DNA from: Saxidomus purpurata
Lineage: Eukaryota; Mollusca; Bivalvia; Venerida; Veneridae
DNA length: 64,000 nt
Direction of reading: 5' to 3'
Assembly: GCA_022818135.1 (NCBI GenBank)
Contig: JAFMSR010000017.1
Span: 10,443,580-10,507,579 of the forward strand
The notes beneath the pieces are model-generated. The model was not told where the DNA came from. It was given only the letters and a program-made list of their open reading frames with translations, and did no database searches. This document shows, piece by piece, positions 1-10,789 of the stretch. Each line of letters begins with the position of its first letter. Position 1 is the stretch's first letter. Both the position numbers and the translations under genes were made by a program.

Positions 1-407
1 ATCAGTAGTTCATTAATTGGATGTTCAATCAGACCTGGTGACTGACAGTCAATCAGTAGTTCATTAAAAGGATGTTAAGTCCGACCTTGTGACTCATACT
101 CAATTAGTAGTTTATAAATGGGAAGTTCAGTCAGACATGGTGACTGATAGTCAATCAGTTGTTCATTAAAGGGATGTTCAGTCAGACCTGGTGATTGATA
201 GTCAATCATAAGCTCATTAATGTGTGTGATGTTCAGTCATACCTAGTGACTGATAGTCAATCAATGGTTCATAAATTTGATGTTAAGTCAGACCTTGTGA
301 CTGATGGTATATCAGTAGTTTATAAATTGGAAGTTCAGTCAGACCTGGTGACTGATAGTCAATCAGTAGCTCATCAATTTGATGGTCAGTTAGACCAGGC
401 CCCGTGA
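1..407. repeat. 51-bp tandem repeat (minisatellite), cut by the window edge
   Basis: About eight copies of a unit containing GACCTGGTGACTGATAGTC followed by AATCAGTAGTTCATTAA. The anchor GACCTGGTG or variants recurs at 32, 83, 134, 185, 239, 291, 342 and 393, so the period is 51 bp with one 54-bp unit. Because 51 is a multiple of three, one frame stays open from 195 to 407 and repeats a 17-residue pattern. I treat that open frame as a by-product of the repeat. The left end lies outside the window. Confidence 0.9.
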
Positions 408-566
408 TTATTAACAATTATCCATGCTCAAACTCTCCGTGCTCAAATTGGAGAACGTTCTCAAATTTCTGTGATTATAAAGCTTTTTCAGTTTGAGAAC
501 GTTTTTATTTTGAGCATATACTCATGTTTTGTGTGAGAATGCTCTAAAGCTTTCTCAGAATACAGA

Positions 567-960
567 ATGCCTGCTCGACTACGCGTTCGGCAGCGTTGGC
601 GTCGTGCCCTTTCACGGCGGCCAAGGAGCTTTTCGAGACAGATTTAATCCCCTTGAAATGTTCACGGAGGAGGAGGTGTTTGAAAGATACCGGTTTAGGC
701 CTGTACCCATACTCCATGTGTTGTGTTTGCTGCCGGATCTTACCACACAGACAAGGAGGAATATGCCTGTGCCGTCACTGCTTCAGTTGTTGGTTACATT
801 GAGGTTTTGGCTACAGGAGCCATCCACCAATTAATTGGTGATTCCTTAGCTCTTTCAAGGGCAACTGTAAACAGAATTGTAAGGAGAGTAATTATCCTAT
901 TATCAGGACTGGCTGGCCAGTTCGTGCGATTTCCGACTGGACCTTCGGCGAACGAAGTGA
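567..960 (+). pseudogene. Harbinger (HARBI1-like) transposase, N-terminal fragment with two frame changes
   Basis: Three consecutive frame segments match the N-terminal half of PIF/Harbinger transposases. First is an Arg-rich start (ATG at 567). Next, in another frame from about 630, is FRDRFNPLEMFTEEEVFERY followed by RFRPVPI. Then, back in the first frame from about 810, come TGAIHQLIGDSLALSRATVN and LAGQFVRFPTG. The middle and last parts correspond to the family's helix-turn-helix region, with the typical GDSLALSRATVNRIVRRV pattern. The catalytic DDE part is missing: after FPTG the frame loses similarity. The copy is dead, with two frame changes near 630 and 810 and a lost C-terminus. A second Harbinger copy lies at 15505-16874 but overlaps this one at the RFP motif, so the two are not exons of one gene. 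Confidence 0.8.
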
Positions 961-1000
961 AGAGTGGTTTCGCCAAACTAGCAGATTTGCTTCCTTGTTT

Positions 1001-1850
1001 ACAAATAACGAACTTCATATCGAGGCTGACATTGATATTTTCGTCTAAAAATAGATATTGTGCTATCTTACCGGCAACGTGCACTTCAAAGTCAAGCCAG
1101 TCTGTATCAACATTTCATCTTTTGTGCTACAGTATCCTGATAGAATATTCGCTCGTAAATGATTTAACTGAAACCTCTTGTAGCATCTATGTAATCTATG
1201 AATGAGCAAATATGACATATACATGACCGGCTGTCTATAGCAAATGTTACTGGTCTGTGTACGTAGCAATAGTCTTAAAATTGACCTACATATTTGAGGT
1301 AACCTATGATAATAATGTCACTCATATAGGTAGATTTATGTTCTTTATAGTTAAGTAGTGTATATATGAATATAGTCTTGACACATTGTTTTCTTAGGAA
1401 ATAATTCTGTATCAATAAATGTATTATTACAATATATACAGTTAAACCTGTGTTATAAACACCTCTGAACAAATGCCACCCTGTGAGTAAAGAACAGTAG
1501 GATGAAAATATTGCATTGTATATCGGTTCACAAGTTTTCATGGTATTAAAGAATCAATGGCAAACCATGAAACAGGTGTATTATACTAACAATAGAGCAA
1601 GGAAGCATTAATGACTTGTGCAACATGTATTAGACTCTTAAGAAATAATAAACAACATTTTAAATATATCAAAAGATATAGAATATCATTAGACATTAAA
1701 TATATAAAGATATGTACGGCTACCCAGCCTTTTGGCCAAAGAAGTTTCTGTATTCAAAACGGAATCCCATTGAAAACACATGCTAGTGCTACCACAGGTG
1801 CTTGACACAGGCCTATATCTTACAAATTTCAAGCCTTATTAATTTGGCAT
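1001..1850. other. AT-rich stretch, nothing recognised
   Basis: No open frame with recognisable similarity, no splice-bounded exon and no repeat shared with the rest of the window was found. Short open frames on both strands have no motif. Confidence 0.4.
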
Positions 1851-1854
1851 TTCA

Positions 1855-2243
1855 GTGTGACCACTTTGAAACAATGGATTACTATTTTTATTTTTCACGG
1901 TTTTTGCAATCTTAAACCCGGATTAGCGTCAAATAGTATACCGAGCGTAATTTATGCTTGAAACCATGCGACGATGACGTCGTTTAAAAGACGTCATTTG
2001 CGCTTTGTTTTCTAATGGCATTTCCCGCAATTTTCGATATTTTATAGAGACAAACTCAATAAGAGTTTTAACCATAAAATAAACAAAAAAAAATTGTTGG
2101 TATCTGTGTAATATCACGTTAATTTCACTCATGAACACCAACAGTTGTTATTTTCACTCGTAGCTGCGCCACTCGTGAACATATCACTTTTGCTGCGCAC
2201 TCGGTGAAATTATAATGTGATCTTACACCGGAACCAACAATTA
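1855..2243 (+). mobile_element. Repeat family E, copy 1 (non-autonomous element ending in a large hairpin)
   Basis: One of three copies of a ~390-440 bp element (others 18569-19003 reversed, 46379-46811 direct). Shared landmarks are TTTTTATTTTTCAC, ACCGAGCGTAAT, GCGACGATGACGTCGT and a terminal hairpin here at 2092-2242. The hairpin arms are ~54 bp, start AATTGTTGGT and end ACCAACAATT, and contain repeated TTCACTCGTG words. No coding capacity. The internal TGACGTCGT/GACGTCAT words are conserved in all copies. Confidence 0.8.
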
Positions 2244-2261
2244 TCCTCTACATCATGGAAA

Positions 2262-2560
2262 ATATAACGGGGGTCAGTTTGACCTTGAACTTTGACCAAA
2301 TGACCCCAAAACAATAGGGGAAACTAAGCATACTTTGCTTGAAGTTGAATGAAAATTATGAGATAAAGGGCATCATCAAATAATGGGTGGGGGGGAGGAG
2401 GTCGTGACCTTTACCCTTGATCAAATGACACCAAAACATTACGGGAGATAAACACGTCTCATGGAAACTTATCAGCAAGTTTCATTAAATTGAAATGAAA
2501 ATCGAAAATTACGATATGTAGACCAGTATCAAGGAAACGTTATCAACGAATGTCAGAGGC
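2262..2560. repeat. Two degenerate ~130-bp tandem units (pearl-like core)
   Basis: Two units share GACCTT..., GACCAAATGACCCCAAAACA / GATCAAATGACACCAAAACA and AATGAAAAT. The GACCTTGA/TGACCAAATGAC vocabulary is that of bivalve pearl-type core repeats. No element ends were recognised. Confidence 0.5.
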
Positions 2561-2931
2561 GGATACAGAGGGGGTTAACTCAGCCACGTCAGGCAGGGTT
2601 GTCCCCTGCCGACTGAAAAAAATTGAATTGTGTCTATGAAATTTCCAGCATCATATTTCACTTACTCTGAAGCACCTAACTTGCAATTTTTATTTAGCAG
2701 TCGTTAAATTGAAACCATAATCGGTGTCGCTTAATTGCACTATTTAGTTTATGTAAAGATTTAGTATTTTATTTTTGTCTATCAATGCTAGGGAATAGGT
2801 TTAATCATAGTGTATGCGACACACACCTCAAATTCTTACACTATCGGCTATCATTACACGAGAGTGAGCGTAAGGAACGATAACTCTGCAAAGGAGATTG
2901 TTCAAACATAATGATTTGTTATGATAATAAT

Positions 2932-3027
2932 CACTTGGTTTCAAATCAATCTATTGTTTTTATTCTTTCCTGTGCATTCTTATTTACACAATAAAACAAA
3001 CAATCTATTGATTTGAAACCAAGTACT
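2932..3027. repeat. 27-bp inverted repeat, hairpin-forming
   Basis: Left arm CACTTGGTTTCAAATCAATC (2932 onward) pairs with right arm ending GATTTGAAACCAAGTA (3027) across a ~40-bp AT-rich spacer. Only about two mismatches over the arms. No target duplication was recognised. Confidence 0.7.
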
Positions 3028-3319
3028 TATGTGCTATGCCGGCAATATGGACCGAATATGGGAATACAAACGGACTTTATTCTATGAATAACACTACGTC
3101 ATAAGTCTCGTCTTAATGACGTAGGTCTATGTTTTCAAATTTTGGTTTTGTCCATGGCCAAGTTTGCAAGTTCTGTCGCTTGTTGAACAAGTCATATGAA
3201 CGAGGATTTATTCGTCAATTAAGATATCTTTATTTCACTTGTTGGTGATCTGAAATAACAGTATGTCTCGTCACTCTCGGGTCTTTTTTGAACCATGCAA
3301 ATGAGAAATACTGAGTAAG

Positions 3320-3545
3320 TGTTTCATTTCAATACTTCAGCTGGTGCATCGGTGCCCCACTGTGTTCCTTTAATTGTTCGCTTTGTCCTCGTATGGTTGC
3401 TTTGTATGCTAGTGTGTGTTGGTAGTGTATGTGTGCGGGTGTGTGTTGGTGGTGTGCACTTCTGGGTGCTGTGGGGCTCGTTTTGGGGAGGCTGCGTTTT
3501 TGGTGCGTGGCATTCCCTGTTTGATATTATTATTATTATTTTTTT
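3320..3545 (+). mobile_element. Retroposon family R, copy 1 (5'-truncated)
   Basis: Matches copies at 18186-18376 (reverse), 22028-22140, 23222-23267 (reverse), 25488-25528 and 49005-49335. All keep the same end (GGCATTCCCTGTTTGATATT then a T-rich tail, here ATT repeats) and vary in how far they extend upstream. That is the signature of 5' truncation in target-primed reverse transcription. The body is GT-rich (TGTGTGTTGGTGGTGTGCAC). No coding region was recognised; the open frame at 3319-3585 is low-complexity. Confidence 0.75.
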
Positions 3546-3549
3546 TCTA

Positions 3550-4605
3550 CGTGTGGTCCAATGGCGAACATTGTCACCGAAATAATGATCATGTATTATA
3601 TATGATAGTGTTTATTCTTGAGAATATGGATAGGATTTCTATATAATGCTATACGAGACTTCGGATTCCAACACGATTACGGAACTGGAAATGATCCATT
3701 TCAAAACTAAATAAAGATGAGAACGGGAAGTAGGTGAAATGTTTATTTTTATCCATAACAGTAGATCAGATGTGTTTTTGTAAACTTTCCAAATTTGAAT
3801 TGACATTTTGTTTTCCTAAATTTTCTTTTCAATCCTGAGGATTGCATTGACGTTTCAATTGCTTTTATGGTGCGTAGAGTAAGAATAATGCAACGGAAGG
3901 TTATACGTTTACGTAACAGCGTACATGTAATCTAATCCCTCAATAGGCTCTAAACAGCTATGTAAAACACGATATATTGTGCAAAACTTGCTTGATGGTA
4001 ATATATAGCTACATTGAGCACGCACCTATACTGGCAATAAGTCTAGCATCAAACCAACTGGGAAAACACCAAAATATCATAGATTCATAAAATTTAATTT
4101 CATTGTTGAAATATTCTTACATTTCTGCTGTAACTTTCCAAAGCGTGTCGCTCTTACCACGAGACACACAACACTCTACCAGTTTTTCAATTTATGGGGT
4201 GGCCCAATTTGGCCGGCGTTTCGCCATTTTGAAAGTCGTGACAGACGTCAAATTTGACAGGTGTGCGCTAAAGTCTGCGAGACCGGATATAACGATGATT
4301 AGACTGCGTCATTGTTTAATACCTACATTTTGTACTTACGAGAAAGTTACGAGAAATGTAATCTGCGGACTTACGAGGGCTTTCATAAGACGCTTTACTC
4401 AATTTAATCGTAAATATTCATCTTCAGACTTACTGGAAACGGGTCTCGCAAATACCTCGTAAGTTACCAAATTATTTGATGGTACCAGATTCAAAACACA
4501 CATTTAACAGAATACGTGGAAAATCTATAGATTGCGTCATTTCTAAGAACCTCGACTGGAATGTTCTCAATACTACTTGCTTTACCAAAATTCTTTCTTC
4601 ATCTT
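3550..4605. other. AT-rich stretch, nothing recognised
   Basis: A 119-codon open frame (4103-4462, plus) has no motif I recognise and no codon bias I can argue for. The sequence is otherwise unique within the window. Confidence 0.35.
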
Positions 4606-4612
4606 TCCTAAA

Positions 4613-6901
4613 ACTGCTCGCTCTCCGTTACCGTTGAAAAAATATTAATTTTTTATATTGACATAATTATACATAATTATAAAACTAATGGCTAGAATCG
4701 AAATATAAGCCAAAATCTATGTAGGAATCTGCAGAAATCGATTGAAAATGTCGATTACACGGCACCGCTACACTATAAGTTTATATTGAAATTTCAAAAG
4801 CGTTTGCAATGCTTTTGAATTTGGTAGCGTATTTTTATGCCCCCGAAGGGTGGCATATTAAAATCGCACCGTCCGTCTGTCCGTCCGTCTGTGCGTCCCC
4901 AGTTACAAATTCGTGTCCGGACTGTAACTCTGTCATGCATTGAAGGATTTTAAAATAACTTGGCACGCATGTCTAGCACATCAAGACGACGTGTCGCGTG
5001 CAAGACCCATGTCCCTAGCTCAAAGGTCAAGGTCACACTTGGAGTATGAAGGTAATGGAATCCTCTATATATGCACACATTCGTGTCCGGACTGTAATTT
5101 TGTCATGAATTGAAGGATTTTAAAATAACTTGGCACAAATGTCTAGCACATCAAGACGACGTGTCGCCTGCAAGACCCACGTCCCTAGCTCAAATGTCAA
5201 GGTCATACTTAGAGTTTGAAGGTAATGGATTCCTATATGTATGCATATATGCACACATTCGTGTCCGGACTGTAACTTTGTTATGCATTGAAGGATTTTA
5301 AAATAACTTGGCACAAATGTCTAGCACATCAAGACGACGTGTCGCGTGCAAGACCCAAGTCCCTAACTCAAAGGTCAAGGTCATACTTAGAGTTTGAAGG
5401 TAATTGATTCTTCTATATATGCATATATGCACACATTCGTGTCCGGACTGTAACTTTGTCATGCATTGAAGGATTTTAAAATAATTTGGAACACATGTCT
5501 AGCACATCACTACGACGTGTCGCGTGCAAGATCCATGTCCCTAGCTCAAAGGTCAAGGTCACACTTGGAGTATGAAGGTTATGGATTCTTCTATATATGC
5601 ATATACGCACACATTCGTGTCCGGACTGTAACTTTGTCATGCATTGAAGGATTTTAAAATAATTTGGAACACATGTCTAGCACATCACTACGACGTGTCG
5701 CGTGCAAGATCCATGTCCCTAGCTCAAAGGTCAAGGTCACACTTGGAGTATGAAGGTTATGGAATCCTCTATATATGCACACATTCGTGTCCGGACTGTA
5801 ACTTTGTCATGCATTGAAGGATTTTAAAATAACTTGGCACAAATGTCTAGCACATCAAGATGACGTGTCGCGTGCAAGACCCACGTCCCTAGCTCAAATG
5901 TCAAGGTCATACTTAGAGTTTGAAGGTAATGGATTCCTATATGTATGCATATATGCACACATTCGTGTCCGGACTGTAACTTTGTCATGCATTGAAGGAT
6001 TTTAAAATAACTTGGCACAAATGTCTAGCACATCAAGACGACGTGTCGCGTGCAAGACCCAAGTCCCTAACTCAAAGGTCAAGGTCATACTTAGAGTTTG
6101 AAGGTAATGGATTCCTCTATATATCAATATATGCACACATTCGTGTCCGGACTGTAACTTTGTCATGCATTGAAGGATTTTAAAATAACTTGGCACAAAT
6201 GTCTAGCACATCAAGACGACGTGTCGCGTGCAAGACCAACGTCCCTAGCTCAAAGGTCAAGGTCACACTTAAGGTTTGAAAGTAATTGATTCTTCTATAT
6301 ATGCATATATGCACACATTCGTGTCCGGACTGTAACTTTGTCATGCATTGAAGGATTTTAAAATAATTTGGCACAAATGTCTAGCACATCAAGATGACGT
6401 GTCGCATGCAAGACCCACATCCCTACCACAAAGGTCAAGGTCACACTTAGAGTTTATAGGTAATGGAATCCTGTATATATGCATACATTTGTGTCCGGAC
6501 TATAACTTTATCATGCTTTGAAGGATTTTAAAATAACTTGGCACAAATGTCTAGCACATCAAGCGGATGTGTCGCATCCAAGTCCCTACCTCAAAGGTCA
6601 AGGTCACACTTAGTGTTTAAAGTAATGAAAAACTGTATGCATGGTTACTCTGTCATGCATGGAAGGATTTTAAAATTACATAGCACATTTATTGAGCACA
6701 TGGAGAGTACACAGACTGTGAGGCACCTCTTTCGGGGGCATTCGTCACTTGTGAGGGACAGCTCTTGTTTTAAACTGAGAGATAAACGTGACAGGAATTT
6801 ATACTGGATCCTTTTTATATGACTATATGGTCTTAAATACGCTATTTACATACAGTTTGAAGAACTTTATTTTTTTTATCAGAATCTGAGAGCGAGCACC
6901 T
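4613..6901 (+). mobile_element. MITE family A, copy 1, split by a pearl/HINE insertion
   Basis: The left part (4613-4836) begins ACTGCTCGCTCTC and the right part (6771-6901) ends GAGAGCGAGCACCT followed by TTAA. Joined, they match the intact copy at 20048-20393. The element therefore predates the insertion at 4837-6770. Family A consensus ends are AGCTGCTCGCTCTC and its complement; no coding capacity. Confidence 0.85.
4837..6770 (+). mobile_element. Pearl/HINE-like element, family 1, with a 170/178-bp core array
   Basis: The 5' end is ATGCCCCCGAAGGGTGGCAT, followed by a CCGT microsatellite (4868-4897). A core array of about ten monomers is anchored by GTGTCCGGACTGTAAC at 4913, 5083, 5261, 5439, 5617, 5787, 5965, 6143, 6321 and 6491 (periods 170 or 178). 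The 3' end carries CTTTCGGGGGCAT, an inverted copy of the 5' end, about 30 bp inside the terminus, then a weak stem and AGCTCTTGTTT. Microsatellite plus tandem core is the organisation published for bivalve pearl elements. An asymmetric inverted repeat with a 3' stem is typical of Helentron-derived non-autonomous elements. Boundaries are fixed by the interrupted MITE A around it. A reverse copy lies at 40022-41130. The many 63-codon frames inside are repeats of the monomer, not genes. Confidence 0.85.
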
Positions 6902-6920
6902 TTAAGATGTCTGACATGTA

Positions 6921-7086
6921 AGCTGCTTGCTCTCAGTTACCGTTGAAAAAAATATTTAAAACAAAATTTGACATTCTTATACATAAATATAAAATTAAAG
7001 GCTAGAATCAAATTTTAAGCAAAAAATAAGGTAGGAATTTGCAGAAATCAATTTAAAATGTCGGTTACACGGCACCGCTACTCTTA
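6921..7086 (+). mobile_element. MITE family A, copy 2, left half only
   Basis: Starts AGCTGCTTGCTCTCAG and follows the family to GGTTACACGGCACCGCTAC, then similarity stops. It sits 19 bp after the end of copy 1 in the same orientation. Confidence 0.75.
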
Positions 7087-7489
7087 ATGTGTATCATTAT
7101 TGATGGTATCAAAAAGCGATGATTTATGCACCAAAATGTCTTTTAAAATTTAAATTTGGTGAAGTGTTACTTGAGAAATCGCGTGTTAAAAGCTCAATTT
7201 CTCGTCGGAAATGGTTAAAACCTAGTTTACGAGTCCATATCTGGTAAAGTAACGATGTACCAACACATATGTCTAACTATAGTAATCCGATTAAATGTTG
7301 TATTAACTACAATCTCTCCAAATTGCAACCCGTACATCGACGTTTTCACGTTTTAACCATTTCCAAGCGTTACTTCATCAAATTTAAATCTAAAAAGATT
7401 TTGTGTGCATAAATCATCGCCCTTTAATGCTATTAATTACTTGTTTAGATAGATTTAATGGTATACCAAGAAAACAGGGACAAATTAAC

Positions 7490-8285
7490 CATTACAAAAA
7501 GTGTTCTCTTTTCTGTCAATCGCGCAGGCTTTATCCAGTCGCTCCCGCTTTATCGGGTTTACCGGTCTGTATATGTCATATTTGCATGCAACCCCATGCA
7601 TAAGGGTCTGTAAGCGAACCATGGTAAACAGACACTTTTCAGATCAAAAAGATGTTGAAGGTAAAGTAAAGAAAGGCACCGGTTTAAAATATATAAAGAT
7701 TTCTCTATTAGCTGATGGCATAGCATTGTTTATTGGAAATATCAGTCAGCAGCATTAACTATTAAAGAATTAGGTGTTTCGTCTTTGTTAGATTAAATAT
7801 AAGCAAAACAAAAGATATATGGATCGGTAAAAATGTAAAGATTTGTTGTGCTACAATGAAACAGAAAAAAACAGCTTTGATAAGAAACAAACATAATTGT
7901 GGAATCGAAATCATAGAAATGGAGTCGTATATAGAAACAATGAATTCTAAATTGATAAAAGCCCTTAATGAATCGAATTGGAGAGTTGTACCACGATATA
8001 TTTCACATATACGGGAAAGACCTTTTGATATTCTATTTGAACTTACATAGTGTGTAACATAATTATTGTTATTCATTATATTCCTGCAGACTTCTGTCGA
8101 GAGCTTATTAAAATATGGGTAAAATTTAAATGATTAAAGTCATACTTGCAAAGAGTTGCAGAAATGAGAACAGAATTATTATCACGCGGAAACAGATTCA
8201 TTAAGTACAAAAATAAATGTTCATTGTTCCCAAATGGATTCAATCAGGAATTGTGTTTAAAAATGACATAGATTAAGGAAATAAC
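7490..8285 (+). pseudogene. L1-like LINE reverse transcriptase remnant
   Basis: Pieces of a non-LTR reverse transcriptase appear in order in shifting frames. KYIKISLLADGIALFIGNIS (about 7686-7745) is the catalytic YADD box region, decayed to LADG. RLNISKTKDIWIGKNV (about 7790-7840) is the following KT..IWIG block typical of L1-type elements. KLIKALNESNWRVVPRY lies near 7955-8000. FIKYKNKC and PKWIQSGIVFKNDID (8200-8270) belong to the region after the polymerase. At least three frame changes and stops interrupt it, and the normal stretch between the IWIG block and the later parts is shortened. It cannot be active. The upstream frame from 7501 may include earlier palm motifs but these are too degraded to call. 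Confidence 0.7.
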
Positions 8286-8810
8286 AACAGCCACTTCCTG
8301 CAACAATATTTTCAAACATGTAAACACTTAAAAATGCAAATTTGAATTTTTCGATCAACACAACAAGTAATGTGGTAATCCAAGCTACTGGACATATGTT
8401 ATAGTACAAAATAAAGACTGGTAAATAAATGTAATAGCGACAGTGAATTTCTTCCAGAATCTTCGACTGAAAACACTAGATCGAATTCATGCGTCTCTCT
8501 TCATTGAAAAATTGAGGTAATTCTGAGATGAAAACTTTGGACACTGTCTATTTTTTTGGAAAAGCAAGAGTTGTCGTTCATTTCATAGAGGGCGCAATCT
8601 ACGCTGATAAAAATAGAGAAAAGCGCTTTTCACGTTTCAGGCGCAATCTACGCTGAGAAAAATGGAAATATGATTGCTTTTTCCACTTATACAGCCTTTG
8701 AGATTATAGAAACGAAGTGCAGTCGACTGAATATTCTTCGATTGCCTTTTTAAGTATTTATGATATTATCTTAGTTCATTTTTTCCCTCCTATATGTGGT
8801 TTGTCACCGT

Positions 8811-8898
8811 GGTGTAATTGGTAGAGACGTTTGCTCATATACTTTTGTATAAGTGTACTTTTACGAATCCACGAGTTCGAATTCCACCGACACCCAAT
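8811..8898 (+). mobile_element. SINE head derived from a tRNA (degenerate)
   Basis: Contains an A-box-like GTGGTGTAATTGGTAGAG and a B-box-like GAGTTCGAATTCC, with an over-long middle. The arms do not fold as a proper tRNA (acceptor and T stems mismatch). A related reverse copy lies at 34925-35022. I call it a SINE fragment, not a tRNA gene. Confidence 0.5.
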
Positions 8899-8899
8899 T

Positions 8900-10270
8900 T
8901 TTTAAAACCTTTGTTCTGCTGTTTTAATAATCATTTTAGCCTTTAAACCATTTAAGAATATTTTATGGCAAATAATCATAAAAAACTTCATTCATGTCAA
9001 ATTTATACGGATAATGGTAGTGAAAAATTGAGACATACCAGGAACGGAATATAGGGCATTCTTGGACATACTGTATGAATATTATTTGATAACAGTAACT
9101 TGAGGTCAGTCAGTAGGTGTAATGTCGCGTCAATTTGCTTGTTCAACCAGAATTGGTTTCTCGAGTTCTTTTGGGGCCATGCCTCAACATCAACCATCAC
9201 CACCAATTTCCAAAATATTTACATGGCATTATTGTTTGTTGGCCCGCTGTGATACTTTGTATCACATTCTTTCTTGTTTATTGTTTCATGCTTGACTCGG
9301 GTGAGCAATATAGGGTCAATATTTGTTTCTCTTTATATGAATAAACTTTACTACAGACACACTGCTATACCTACGATGTCGGGAAAGAGATTCAACTAAG
9401 CTGTATAGCTTTTGCTCAATGCCGGTAGCTGTTAATAACTGTATTGTATTTGTTTGTGCTTTGATAAACAAATAAATAATGTTGAAACTATTCCTTCAAT
9501 TCCCCAATAAAACATGTAGTCTAAGAATCAGTACCTTAAAGATTTATAACTTGCAGCAAAAGTCAAAGAACAGTCAATTGCTTTTCAAATTTCAAGCACA
9601 ATGTTAAAAAAACTAATCAGATCTTATAATGTCATATACAATATGAATCAACACATAATTTCCTTCCTATTGCATTTTCTCTTTATACATTATGTTTTAG
9701 GACCGTGTTAGAATTTCTAGACGTTGTTTTGAGGAGAGGGAGGGCGATAGGAAATGCCTTGAAAACTCTTCAAGTGCTAGATGGAAAGTTAAATGTTCAT
9801 TAATAGCTTTTTTAATATTAACTGACATGAAATAAGGTTGTGCCTGGGTTTCTATCACTTTGTTGGTCTGACAACAGTTGGACATAAAACCTTAAAAGAC
9901 CTAGTACTGGTGAAAGAGTTATTGCCCTATAGTATTCCATATTTCTTCTCAATTCAACTCAATTCAATATGAAAATATCAAAATTCAAACTCCCAGTATT
10001 ACATGTAGTAGGCCAATTCTGCCGAATGCAATAATAAAATATGACATCATTTTAGTGCATAACAGTCAAACTTGTATTAAGAGACCGCCCAAGGGAAAGG
10101 CCAAAACCGGTCGCTTAATAAAATGGTCTCTTAATACAAAGCATCGCCGGAGTAGTAGTTTTATTGACATTTATCAGTTTTCATCCTGTGCAATCTACTT
10201 GTAAGTAGATTTGTTACGTCTTGTCTTTTATATGATTTTGCTCTAGGTTTCTCAAAACCTTATAGGTTGT
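8900..10270. other. Mostly unannotated; a pearl-like 3' end at 9295-9330 and an inverted repeat at 10071-10141
   Basis: CTCGGGTGAGCAATATAGGG and the following TTTGTTTC at 9297-9330 match the 3' end of the pearl-like element that ends at 14414, but without its body. At 10071-10141 CTTGTATTAAGAGACC is inverted as GGTCTCTTAATACAAAG around a spacer that itself contains GGTCGCTTAATA. No gene was found. Confidence 0.5.
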
Positions 10271-10281
10271 TTGATTTTTAG

Positions 10282-10440
10282 AAGTATATGACCCTTTTTG
10301 ATAAATTGCAGAAATATACAGAAGGATCAGTTTCAACTATCCTGACAACTGCTGGGTTCTCATCAGTAAATTGGAACCTGACAAGCACTCTATTTGAGGA
10401 ATATAGTATTACAAGTCGAGATGCCTCATTTCCACAGACT
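10282..10440 (+). CDS. Putative internal exon of an unidentified host gene (exon a)
   Basis: A pyrimidine-rich acceptor (TTGTTTGATTTTTAG) precedes an open segment encoding LQKYTEGSVSTILTTAGF and then SSVNWNLTSTLF, ending at a strong donor GTGAGT (10441) in phase 0. The next segment at 10697 begins in phase 0. The sequence is complex and unlike the surrounding repeats. I do not recognise the protein: no domain, membrane segment or signal is apparent. An alternative acceptor at 10311 would shorten the exon by 30 bases, and an in-frame ATG at 10288 could instead be a start codon. Upstream exons were not found. Confidence 0.5.
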
Positions 10441-10696
10441 GTGAGTAAATATATGTGGTTATACATTAAGGTAGCCATTGATCAAAGATTAAATTTCATT
10501 TGCAAATTTATATACCCCCCTGCCTGCTCCTTCCTGCCTGCACATGGGTCTATCAATCCGAGCACAAAAGGTGGGGGTAAAGTGGCTATGGCAACAATAG
10601 GTGATAGTTAATTCTCTGTGATGTTATATATTATCTTTTTTTTTTTTCTGTATGAATAATCATTTGACATAATCTTTTGTCTTATGAAATCACTAG

Positions 10697-10784
10697 GCTA
10701 ATGTTGATGAAGTGTTGCAGGGATGTTCCTTGCATGAAGCTCTATCAAAGTTGTTCAAAGAATTCCATTCCATGCAGAACTCTG
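10697..10784 (+). CDS. Putative internal exon of the same host gene (exon b)
   Basis: Acceptor CACTAG at 10691-10696, then NVDEVLQGCSLHEALSKLFK and EFHSMQNS, probably helical. It ends with a single G before GTTGAT, a weak donor, in phase 1. Exon c needs exactly one base from the previous exon, so phases agree. If this donor is not used the frame stops at 10785-10787 (TGA), giving an alternative terminal exon. Function unknown. Confidence 0.45.
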
Positions 10785-10789
10785 GTTGA

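Noticed and set aside
195..407. 70-codon open frame with a 17-residue repeat
   Set aside because: Explained by a 51-bp tandem repeat being a multiple of three; no start or domain support.
3319..3585. 88-codon open frame with Val/Cys/Gly-rich sequence
   Set aside because: It is the GT-rich body of the R retroposon; other copies do not keep the frame.
5110..6374. A series of near-identical 63-64 codon open frames on both strands
   Set aside because: They are the same monomer of the pearl core array read repeatedly; no start context, and stops recur with the repeat period.
4837..6770. CRISPR-like array
   Set aside because: The 170/178-bp units are contiguous tandem monomers without unique spacers, in eukaryotic DNA.
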